Source of the DNA: Mycetocola_A sp015752285
GTDB lineage: Bacteria > Actinomycetota > Actinomycetes > Actinomycetales > Microbacteriaceae
Direction: 5' to 3'
Length of the DNA: 64,000 bases
Assembly (NCBI RefSeq): GCF_015752285.1
Contig: NZ_JADOUY010000003.1
Coordinates: 310,001-374,000, forward strand
Shown here: in pieces, positions 35,149 to 42,502 of the stretch
How the letters are laid out: every line of letters begins with the position of its first letter
Position numbering within the stretch: position 1 is the first letter of the stretch
Program-made: the position numbers and the translations under genes
Notes under the pieces: model-generated
Databases searched by the model: none
What the model was told of the DNA's origin: nothing
The model's input: the letters and a program-made list of their open reading frames with translations, nothing else

Positions 35149-35963
35149 AGACCGTTCGCGGCCAGCCAGGGAGAGACGACGGCGAGGAACTCGTCAGGAT
35201 GCTCGACGCTCGGCAGGTGGGCGGCATCGGTGAACAGGTGCCTCGTGGCGCCGGGGACGGTGGCGGCAAGGTACTCGAACTGCATGAGCGCCGGGGTGAT
35301 GTCGAACTCGCCGACGGTGACGAGAGCCGGCAGGTCGAGGTCGACGACCCGGTCGTACGCGGGCGGCTCGAGCTCGTCGGCCGCGTGTTCCTCTGGCGAC
35401 TGGTGGTGCAGGTTCGCGCGGCCGAGGGCATACGCCCTCTGCACGAAGTCCGCATCGAGGTCCTCCTCATCCCGCAGCGGCCCGATCGCCCACAACTGTG
35501 TCTCGAGGTCGATCATGCGGCGGTAGTCCCTGTTCTCCCACGCCGCGTCGAGGGCGGAGCAGAGCGACTCCTCCTGGTCGGTGAGTTCGATCTCCGGAAA
35601 ACCACCAGGGCCGGAACCGATGGTGACGAGGCCGGTGACCCGGTCTGGGGTCTCCACCGCGACGTCGATCGCGATCCGCCCGCCACGCGACGCACCGACG
35701 AACGTCGCCCGGGCGACCCCGAGGTGGTCGAGGATCCTCCGTGCGTCGTCGCGGTTGGAGAACCCGGATGCCTCGCATGTCGTCTGCCCGAACCCGCGGG
35801 TGTCATAACGGATGACGTAGTGGTCTGCTGCGAGGGAATCGATGAGGGGGTCCCACATCCGCAGCGTCGCGATGCCCGCGTGGATGAGCAGGAGTGGTTC
35901 GCCCGAGGCGTGTCCGGCTGTTTCGTAGTAGAGCCGGGCTCCCGGCACGTCGACGTGGGGCAT
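35145..35963 (-). CDS. alpha/beta hydrolase
   Basis: A 272-residue alpha/beta-hydrolase-fold protein. The oxyanion stretch LLLIHAGIA is near residue 25 and the nucleophile elbow FVGASRGGRIA near 92, with Ser as nucleophile (GASRGG). A likely acid lies in TVGEFDITP near 215, and the catalytic His is near AHLPSVEHPDEF at 250. The family includes esterases, 3-oxoadipate enol-lactonases and haloperoxidase-like enzymes, and the substrate cannot be assigned. It starts at ATG 35963 with MPHVDVPGARLYYE, a common start in this family. Confidence 0.87.
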   Translation of the reverse strand: MPHVDVPGARLYYETAGHASGEPLLLIHAGIATLRMWDPLIDSLAADHYVIRYDTRGFGQTTCEASGFSNRDDARRILDHLGVARATFVGASRGGRIAIDVAVETPDRVTGLVTIGSGPGGFPEIELTDQEESLCSALDAAWENRDYRRMIDLETQLWAIGPLRDEEDLDADFVQRAYALGRANLHHQSPEEHAADELEPPAYDRVVDLDLPALVTVGEFDITPALMQFEYLAATVPGATRHLFTDAAHLPSVEHPDEFLAVVSPWLAANGL

Positions 35964-36047
35964 GGATCGAGACTATCGAGGCTGAGGCGGCACAGCTAGA
36001 GCGGCATTGCGAAGGGGCGGGTCCTGTTTCCCTGCCACAATGGTCGA

Positions 36048-36968
36048 ATGTCTGGCGTCCTCACGGGTTTCGGCGTCATCGGCGTCATCATTGCGATCGG
36101 CTACCTCGTCGGTCGCGTGAACCTGCTTGGGCCGACCAGCCAACCGGTTCTCGCCCGCACCGTGTTCTTCGTGCTGTCACCGTTCCTCCTGTTCACGGTG
36201 CTCGCCGATGCCGAAGTCGAGCGGCTTTTTTCCCCACTGCTCGTCGTGTCGCTCCTCGCGGCTCTCGTCGCCTTCGCGGTGTTCCTCGCCGTTGCCGTCG
36301 TGTTCTGGCGCCGCCGCCTGCCCGAGGCGACGATCGGCGCGCTGGCATCCGGCTACGTCAACGCCAACAACATCGGCATCCCGGTGTCTGTGTACGTGCT
36401 CGGGGACGCCGCGTACTCCGCCCCCGTCGTGCTGCTGCAGTTGCTCGTCTTCGCGCCCATCGCTCTCACCCTCCTCGATGTCGGGACGGGAGGGAAGGCA
36501 TCCGTCGGTCGCATCCTCAGCCAGCCGTTCCGCAACCCGATCATCATCGGATCGCTGCTCGGGCTCGTCGTCTCGGTGACCGGGCTCGAGATCCCCGCAC
36601 CGGTGATGGAGCCGTTTCGGCTCATCGGCGCTGCTGCCGTTCCGATGATGCTGATCAGCTACGGGATGTCGCTGCACGGCACGCGCATCCTCGAACCGGG
36701 AGTCGGGCGGCGCGATGTCATCCTGGCGACAACGGTGAAGCTGGCGATCATGCCGGTAGCGGCGTGGCTGATCGCGCAGTACGGGTTCGGGATCACCGGC
36801 GAGGAACTGTTCGCCATCGTCGTGCTCGCCGGCCTGCCGACGGCCCAGAACATCTTCAACTACGCGCAGCGGTACGACCGCGGTGTTCTGTTGGCGCGGG
36901 ACACGATCCTGCTCACGACGATCGGATCGGTCGGGGTTCTGCTCGTCGCTTCGCTGCTGTTGCACTGA
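36048..36968 (+). CDS. AEC-family (auxin efflux carrier-like) transporter
   Basis: A 306-residue membrane protein of the AEC family with about ten hydrophobic helices. The N-terminal half has FGVIGVIIAIGYLVGR near residue 5 and GYVNANNIGIPVSVYVLGD near 103. The latter Asn-rich discontinuous helix is a family hallmark. The C-terminal half repeats the fold, ending with LAGLPTAQNIFNYAQRYD near 265. Bacterial members export or import organic acids such as malate; the cargo here is unknown. It stands alone. The TGCAGCA repeat element follows its stop. Confidence 0.88.
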   Translation: MSGVLTGFGVIGVIIAIGYLVGRVNLLGPTSQPVLARTVFFVLSPFLLFTVLADAEVERLFSPLLVVSLLAALVAFAVFLAVAVVFWRRRLPEATIGALASGYVNANNIGIPVSVYVLGDAAYSAPVVLLQLLVFAPIALTLLDVGTGGKASVGRILSQPFRNPIIIGSLLGLVVSVTGLEIPAPVMEPFRLIGAAAVPMMLISYGMSLHGTRILEPGVGRRDVILATTVKLAIMPVAAWLIAQYGFGITGEELFAIVVLAGLPTAQNIFNYAQRYDRGVLLARDTILLTTIGSVGVLLVASLLLH

Positions 36969-36997
36969 CCGCTGCTGGGTCCGCTGCGGTGCACTTG

Positions 36998-37109
36998 TGC
37001 TGCACTTTTTTGCCGATGCTGCAGTTGCAACTGCAGCATCGGCAAGAAAGTGCAGCATCGACGGGATCGGCGTTGCTGCAAATGCAGCATCCGGCACACA
37101 AGTGCAGCA
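36998..37109. repeat. 19-bp-spaced TGCAGCA intergenic element, copy 2
   Basis: Heptamers occur at 36998 and 37017 (TGCTGCA) and at 37032, 37051, 37083 and 37103 (TGCAGCA), with an extra TGCTGCA at 37074. Within 36998-37057, two 30-nt arms centred at 37027/37028 pair with a single mismatch, forming a 60-bp cruciform-capable palindrome. The first four heptamers have the same offsets (0, 19, 34, 53) as in copy 1 at 7731. It fills the gap between the AEC carrier and the lacI-type gene. Confidence 0.85.
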
Positions 37110-37135
37110 CTCGTGAGCGGCCCGACGACATTTTC

Positions 37136-37180
37136 TTGACGCGCCACCTAAACCGGTATAGATTCGCCTAAACCGGTTAA
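37136..37180 (+). promoter_or_regulatory. sigma-70 promoter with two LacI-type operators
   Basis: The -35 box TTGACG (37136-37141) and -10 box TAGATT (37159-37164) are 17 bp apart. TAAACCGGTATA (37149-37160) and TAAACCGGTTAA (37169-37180) are two operators with the central CG of LacI-family sites, one in the spacer and one near the transcription start. They are exactly 20 bp apart, about two helix turns, so two repressor dimers would bind the same face. The start codon is 30 bp further on. Confidence 0.8.
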
Positions 37181-37210
37181 GGTCCCGATCACCCTCAGTG
37201 CGGAGGCGAC

Positions 37211-38242
37211 ATGGCTCTACGTAAGCCGACGATCACTGATGTCGCGCGCACCGCCGGTGTCAGCAAAGGCCTCGTCTCTTTCGCACTCAACGACAAGCCG
37301 GGAGTATCGCCCGAGACACGCAAGCGGATCCTCGATGTGGCCGGAGATCTCGGTTGGCGCCCCAGCCTGAGCGCCCGCTCATTGTCGACGAAGACCTCGT
37401 TCGCCCTCGGGCTCGTCATCCGCCGCAAGGCCGAAGTCATCTCTGCAGACCCCTTCTTTCCCGCATTCATCGCCGGGGTCGAGTCCGTCCTCACCGAAGA
37501 AGGCCGGGCGCTCGTGCTGAGCGTCGTGCCTGATGCCACGGCCGAGATGAAAAGCTACCGAACCCTCGCCGGTGACAATCGAGTCGACGGCGTGTTCCTC
37601 ACCGATCTCCGCCGCAACGACGAGCGGTTCGACCTGCTCGCCGAGCTCGCGCTCCCGGCTGTCGCGCTCGGCCGGCCTGGACCGGGTGTCGAGATCCCGT
37701 CGGTGCAGGTCGACGACACCCACGGCATCGCTGCGGCCGTCGCCCACCTCATCTCGCTCGGCCACAGGCGGATCGGCCACGTCGCCGGAGACCCTCACAT
37801 GATGCACGGCGGACGCCGACGCAGCTCGTTCACCGACGCCATGCGCGACGCAGGGCTCGACCCGTCGCTCGTGATCGAGACCGACTTCTCGGCGTCGCAG
37901 GGAGCGGATGCCACACGCACGCTTCTGGGAGCGGGCGCCCCACCGACCGCGATCGTCTTCGCCAACGACCCGATGGCGATCGCCGGCCTCGGCGTCGCCC
38001 AGCAACTCGGTCTCCACGTTCCCGACGACCTGTCCATCACCGGGTTCGACGGCACCGACATCTCCGGATACGTCTACCCGGCGCTCACCACCATCACGAG
38101 CGACCCGGTCGAGTGGGGCAGGGTTGCCGCCCGCACCCTGCTCGCGCTCATCGCCGACGGCTCCGCCGAGAGCGTCGAGCTCCCGCCTGCCGCCCTTCTT
38201 GTCCGGGCCTCCACCGGCCCACCACCCCCCGCGGCACCGTAG
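37211..38242 (+). CDS. LacI-family transcriptional repressor
   Basis: A 343-residue regulator. The N-terminal helix-turn-helix TITDVARTAGVSKGLVSFALN (7-27) and hinge helix LSARSLSTK (about 57-65) match the LacI family. The periplasmic-binding-like effector domain covers 65-340, with GVFLTDL and VQVDDTHGIAAAVAHLISLGHRRIGHVAG. It would sense a sugar and control the operon that it heads. Two matched operators lie over its own promoter, so it should be autoregulated. ATG 37211 follows GGAGGC. The binding-protein gene starts 25 bp later on the same strand. Confidence 0.92.
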   Translation: MALRKPTITDVARTAGVSKGLVSFALNDKPGVSPETRKRILDVAGDLGWRPSLSARSLSTKTSFALGLVIRRKAEVISADPFFPAFIAGVESVLTEEGRALVLSVVPDATAEMKSYRTLAGDNRVDGVFLTDLRRNDERFDLLAELALPAVALGRPGPGVEIPSVQVDDTHGIAAAVAHLISLGHRRIGHVAGDPHMMHGGRRRSSFTDAMRDAGLDPSLVIETDFSASQGADATRTLLGAGAPPTAIVFANDPMAIAGLGVAQQLGLHVPDDLSITGFDGTDISGYVYPALTTITSDPVEWGRVAARTLLALIADGSAESVELPPAALLVRASTGPPPPAAP

Positions 38243-38266
38243 CCGCACTCAACGAAGGAGAACACC

Positions 38267-39559
38267 GTGCAACGACGCACTCTCATCGGGGCGACCGCGA
38301 CAGCGGCAGTCGCCCTTCTCGCGCTCACCGCGTGCTCAGGAGGAGGCGCTGCCAAGACCGACGCGCTCACCTCCACCGGTGACATCACCATCTGGTATTC
38401 CAACAACGAACAGGAAGTCGCCTGGGCCAAGGGCATGATCGAGGCCTGGAACGCCGAGAACCCGGAGGAGCAGGTCAAGGGCCAGGAGATTCCGGCCGGA
38501 AAATCCAGCGAAGAGGTCATCGGTGCAGCCATCACCGCAGGCACCGCCCCCTGCCTCGTTTTCAACACCGCACCGGCAGCCGTCGGCCAGTTCCAGAAAC
38601 AGGGCGGCCTTGTCGATCTCACCACCTTCGAGGATGGGGCTTCGTACATCGAGGAGCGCAGCGGTGACTCTGCCGGGCAGTACGAAGCGCCGGAGGGCGG
38701 CTACTACCAGATGCCCTGGAAGTCGAACCCCGTCATGATCTTCTACAACAAGGACATGTTCACCGAGGCCGGCCTGGACCCCGAGAACCCCGAACTCGCC
38801 ACATACGACGAGTTCCTCGCCACATCGAAGACCCTCGTCGACGCCGGCGTCGCACCATTTGCGATCAACCCGGCCCCGACAAGCGAGTTCTTCCAAACGC
38901 TCTTCGACTTCACTCCGCTCTTCGCAGCTGAAACCGGTGGGACCGGACTCGTCGAAGATGGCACGGCCACCTTCGGGGGCGAGGAAGGCCTCGACGTCGC
39001 CAACTTCTGGAAGTCGCTCTACGACGGCGGTCTCGCCGGTCGCGAGCAGTACCAGGGCGACGCATTCGCTGACGGGCATTCCGCCATGGCCATCGTCGGC
39101 CCGTGGGCCGTCTCGGTGTACAAGGATGCCGTGAACTGGGGCTCCGTTCCGGTTCCGACCAAGGCCGGCGTTGCGCCGGACGAGGTCTACACCTTCAGCG
39201 ATGCGAAAAACGTCGGACTGTACTCCGCATGCAAGAACCAGGCGACCGCCTGGGACGTGCTCAAGTTCGCCACGAGCGAGGAGCAGGATGGACAGCTCCT
39301 CGAGCTGACCGGTCAGATGCCCCTGCGTCAGGACCTGCCTGAGGTCTACGCCGACTACTTCGAGGCGAACCCCGCTTACACGACCTTCGGTGACCAGGCT
39401 TCGCGCACCATCGAGGTCCCAGGGGGCAGCAACACCGTCGAGATGTTGCAGACCATCCGTGACGCATACACGAAGGCTGTCATCGCCGGTGAGGGCGACC
39501 TCGAAGAGGCGATGAAGGCTGCAGCTGACAAGGTCACCGAACTGGCGTCAGAGGGATAG
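38267..39559 (+). CDS. carbohydrate ABC importer binding lipoprotein
   Basis: A 430-residue extracellular sugar-binding protein of the MalE/CUT1 type, anchored by its lipid-modified Cys in LTACSGG (residue 23). The mature part begins DITIWYSNNEQEVAWAKGMIEAWNAENP, the common opening of this group. MPWKSNPVMIFYNKDMFTEAGLDPENP near 145 and SAMAIVGPWAVSVYKDA near 275 are typical ligand-loop segments. The start is GTG 38267 with GGAGAACACC upstream. It works with the two permeases downstream; a CUT1 ATPase is not in the operon, so a shared MsiK-type ATPase is likely. Confidence 0.92.
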   Translation: MQRRTLIGATATAAVALLALTACSGGGAAKTDALTSTGDITIWYSNNEQEVAWAKGMIEAWNAENPEEQVKGQEIPAGKSSEEVIGAAITAGTAPCLVFNTAPAAVGQFQKQGGLVDLTTFEDGASYIEERSGDSAGQYEAPEGGYYQMPWKSNPVMIFYNKDMFTEAGLDPENPELATYDEFLATSKTLVDAGVAPFAINPAPTSEFFQTLFDFTPLFAAETGGTGLVEDGTATFGGEEGLDVANFWKSLYDGGLAGREQYQGDAFADGHSAMAIVGPWAVSVYKDAVNWGSVPVPTKAGVAPDEVYTFSDAKNVGLYSACKNQATAWDVLKFATSEEQDGQLLELTGQMPLRQDLPEVYADYFEANPAYTTFGDQASRTIEVPGGSNTVEMLQTIRDAYTKAVIAGEGDLEEAMKAAADKVTELASEG

Positions 39560-39562
39560 ACC

Positions 39563-40528
39563 ATGTCATCCGACACGCTGGACCGCTCCGCGGGGGCAAC
39601 GCGCCCCCGCGGCTCGGCGGGCGCAGGACGGCGCAGACGACCGACGACGCAGCGGGTGCTGGGCAAGCACCCGCTCGGGTGGTTGCTGAGCGCGCCGTAC
39701 CTGGTCTTCGTCCTCCTGATTTTCGCGTACCCGCTGATCTTCGCGGTGTACATGTCGCTGCACGACTACTTCTTCGCCGCCCCAGGAGCGGTCGTCGACC
39801 GGCCCTTCGTCGGCATCGACAACTACGTCGCCGCGCTGAGCGACCCGGACGTGCTCCGGTCGTTCGGCAACGTCGGGGTGTTCCTGCTGATCAACGTGCC
39901 CCTGACCGTCGTCCTCTCGCTCGTGCTCGCAACCGCGCTGAACAGGGTGGTGCGATTCCGCATGTTCTTACGGGTGAGTTACTACGTCCCATACGTCACA
40001 GCGAGTGTGGCAGTCGTCGGGGTGTGGATGTTCCTCTTCAGTGGCTCCGGGCTCGTCAACACCCTGCTCGGACCGCTGGCCCCCGATCCGTCGTGGCTCA
40101 TCAACCCCGCACTGGCGATGCCCACCATCGCACTCTTCGTCACCTGGAAACAGCTCGGGTTCTTCATCCTGCTCTACCTCGCCGCGCTGCAGAACGTTCC
40201 TGAAGAGCTGTACGAGTCGGCATCCACCGACGGGGCGGGCGCGGTGCGATCGTTCTTCTCGGTCACCGTCCCCGGGGTGCGGCCGGCGACCGTGCTCGTG
40301 CTCGTGCTGTCGACGATCACCGGCGCCAACCTGTTCACGGAGCCCTACCTCCTCACCGGCGGCGGCGGCCCGAACGGGGCATCCGCTTCGCCCGTCTTGA
40401 TCATGTACCAGGAGGGCCTGCAGCAGGGCAAGCCGGGATTCGCCGCCGCAATCGGTGTCGTGCTCGTCATCGCCGTGCTGATCATCGCGCTCCTGCAGAA
40501 CCGATTCGCAGGAGGGAAGGAAAAGTGA
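39563..40528 (+). CDS. CUT1 sugar ABC importer permease (MalF-like)
   Basis: A 321-residue inner-membrane subunit. The Arg-rich N-terminal tail (about 45 residues) precedes six hydrophobic helices, the first being WLLSAPYLVFVLLIFAYPL. The EAA coupling loop ELYESASTDGAGAVRSFFSVTVPGVRP lies near residue 218. It starts 4 bp after the binding-protein stop and ends one base into the next permease, so all three are tightly coupled. The sugar is probably a beta-mannoside or a related oligosaccharide, judged from the GH130 gene downstream. Confidence 0.92.
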   Translation: MSSDTLDRSAGATRPRGSAGAGRRRRPTTQRVLGKHPLGWLLSAPYLVFVLLIFAYPLIFAVYMSLHDYFFAAPGAVVDRPFVGIDNYVAALSDPDVLRSFGNVGVFLLINVPLTVVLSLVLATALNRVVRFRMFLRVSYYVPYVTASVAVVGVWMFLFSGSGLVNTLLGPLAPDPSWLINPALAMPTIALFVTWKQLGFFILLYLAALQNVPEELYESASTDGAGAVRSFFSVTVPGVRPATVLVLVLSTITGANLFTEPYLLTGGGGPNGASASPVLIMYQEGLQQGKPGFAAAIGVVLVIAVLIIALLQNRFAGGKEK

Positions 40529-41394
40529 TGTCGAAACGACACCATCGTGTGCCCGGCCAGCTCAGCCGTGGGCAGGCAATACTCCGGGGGGTCGTGCTCG
40601 CCATCGGCGCGCTCATCTTCCTCTTCCCGTTCTACTACATGGTGGTCGGCTCACTGCAGTCGACCCCTGACACGACACTCGGCGGGCTCTTTCCGAACCC
40701 GGCGACGTTCACAGGAGACAACTACGTCGCCATCAACGAGCGGGTGAACCTGTTCTCCGGGCTTCTCAACTCGGGGATCTTCGCGGGTGCCGTGGTGCTC
40801 GGAACAGTGATCTTCGGGATGCTCGCCGGCTATTCCCTCGCCGTTCTGGAGTGGCGCGGTCGAGGAACGACTTTCGCCCTGGCACTGCTCGTGCAGGTCG
40901 TGCCGTTCCAGCTTCTGATGATCCCGCTCTACGTGATGATCGCCAGGGATTACGGACTCGGAGACACCCATCTGGGCATGATCCTGCCCTACCTGATCAA
41001 CTCGACGGCCGTCATCATCTTCCGTCAGTACTTCCTGCAGGTGCCCCGGGAACTCTTCGACGCCGCTCGGATCGACGGTGCAGGGGAGGTCCGGTTGCTC
41101 TGGAATGTAGCAATCCCCTTGGTCAAGCCAGCGCTCGTGACCGTCATCCTGCTCACCTTCATCGGTCCGTGGAACGAGTTCCTCTGGCCGTTCCTCGTGA
41201 CCAAGGATGCCAGCCTGCAGCCGTTGGCCGTCTCCCTGGCCAACTACATCTCGACCGTCGCGGCGTCGACGGCGAATCCGTTCGGCACCATCCTTGCGGG
41301 GGCCGTGGTTCTCGCAGCGCCGGTCATTGTCCTGTTCATCTTCTTCCAGCGGTACTTCATCTCCACGGACATCGGGTCCGGCGTGAAAGGTTAG
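40528..41394 (+). CDS. CUT1 sugar ABC importer permease (MalG-like)
   Basis: A 288-residue second permease. The first helix is GVVLAIGALIFLFPFYYMVVGSL near residue 20, and there are six helices in all. The EAA loop ELFDAARIDGAGEVRLLWNVAIPLVKPA is near 185, and WNEFLWPFL follows, as in MalG proteins. GTG 40525 and ATG 40528 are adjacent in frame; ATG gives better spacing from GGAGGGAAGG and overlaps the previous stop by one base. It pairs with the MalF-like subunit. The GH130 gene begins two bases after its stop. Confidence 0.92.
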   Translation: MSKRHHRVPGQLSRGQAILRGVVLAIGALIFLFPFYYMVVGSLQSTPDTTLGGLFPNPATFTGDNYVAINERVNLFSGLLNSGIFAGAVVLGTVIFGMLAGYSLAVLEWRGRGTTFALALLVQVVPFQLLMIPLYVMIARDYGLGDTHLGMILPYLINSTAVIIFRQYFLQVPRELFDAARIDGAGEVRLLWNVAIPLVKPALVTVILLTFIGPWNEFLWPFLVTKDASLQPLAVSLANYISTVAASTANPFGTILAGAVVLAAPVIVLFIFFQRYFISTDIGSGVKG

Positions 41395-41396
41395 AC

Positions 41397-42467
41397 ATGT
41401 CAGCCACACTTTCCCCCTTCCCATACAAGCTCACCAGGGTCGGCGTCGTCATGACGCCTGAGCCCGGCAACGCGCTCGAGGCCGAAGGGGTCCTCAACCC
41501 CGGTTCGGGCCGCGGGCCGGACGGCGAACTCTACCTGCTTCCGCGGATGGTCGAGTCCGGCAACGTGTCACGCGTGGGTCTCGCCAAGGTCGTCGTCGAA
41601 GACGGCATCCCGGTGTCGGTCGAACGTGAAGGCGTCGTGCTCGCGCCCGACCGCGGCTGGGAACGCGGCGTCGGCAACTCCGGGGTCGAGGACCCGCGCA
41701 TCACCTGGATCGCCGACCTCGGACTCCACGTGATGACCTATGTCGCCTACGGCCCGCTCGGGCCGCGCAGCGCCATCGCCACCTCGCCCGACCTGCGCGA
41801 ATGGACGAGGCTCGGCCCCGTGCTCTTCGCGTACGACGACGCGCTCGACATGGACCTCAACCTGTTCCACAACAAAGACACCGTGTTCTTCCCCGAAGCG
41901 GTCACCGGGCCGGATGGCGTGAAGAGTTACGCGGTGCTTCACCGCCCGATGTGGGACCTCGACGAGGTCAAGCCCGGCCAGGGCATCCGCGTACCCGCCG
42001 GGGTCGAAGACGAACGGCAGAGCATGTGGATCAGCTTCGTCCACGTCGCGGACGTCGCCGACGACATCCGTTCACTCACCCTCTGGCGCGGGCACCGATT
42101 TCTTGCCGGGCCCCAGTTCGCCTTCGAAGCGGTCAAGGTCGGAGGAGGCCCTGCGCCGCTCCGCGTGCCGGAGGGCTGGCTGCTCCTGCACCACGGTGTC
42201 ACCGGAAAACTCGCGCGCGCATTCGACCAGCAGCAGAACGTCAATTACGCTGCCGGCGGCATGATCCTTGACGCCGACGAGCCGTGGAAGGTTCTCGCTC
42301 GTACCGAGGAGCCGCTCCTCGCGGCCGAGACCGACGACGAGAGGAGCGGAATCGTTCCGAACGTCGTCTTCCCCACCGCGATCGAAGAGATCGACGGCAG
42401 GCATTTCGTGTTCTATGGGATGGCTGACTCAAAGATCGGCGCAGCCCAGCTTGAAAGCGTAAGCTGA
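41397..42467 (+). CDS. GH130 family glycoside phosphorylase/hydrolase
   Basis: A 356-residue five-bladed beta-propeller enzyme of glycoside hydrolase family 130, which acts on beta-linked mannosides, often as phosphorylases releasing mannose 1-phosphate. NSGVEDPRITWI near residue 97 carries the conserved Glu-Asp-Pro-Arg. HNKDTVFFPEAV near 160 and LLLHHGVTGKLARAFD near 262 follow the family order. No signal peptide, so it works on imported sugar. ATG 41397 is two bases after the permease stop. Whether it is a phosphorylase or a hydrolase, and on which mannoside, cannot be decided from what is visible. Confidence 0.85.
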   Translation: MSATLSPFPYKLTRVGVVMTPEPGNALEAEGVLNPGSGRGPDGELYLLPRMVESGNVSRVGLAKVVVEDGIPVSVEREGVVLAPDRGWERGVGNSGVEDPRITWIADLGLHVMTYVAYGPLGPRSAIATSPDLREWTRLGPVLFAYDDALDMDLNLFHNKDTVFFPEAVTGPDGVKSYAVLHRPMWDLDEVKPGQGIRVPAGVEDERQSMWISFVHVADVADDIRSLTLWRGHRFLAGPQFAFEAVKVGGGPAPLRVPEGWLLLHHGVTGKLARAFDQQQNVNYAAGGMILDADEPWKVLARTEEPLLAAETDDERSGIVPNVVFPTAIEEIDGRHFVFYGMADSKIGAAQLESVS

Positions 42468-42502
42468 CCTGCACTCGCAGGGACGCGAGTGAGAGGAACG
42501 GC

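Noticed and set aside
36998..37109. A CRISPR-like array
   Set aside because: The repeats are only 7 bp, occur in both orientations and have 12-bp gaps, with no cas genes. This is a palindromic element, not a CRISPR array.
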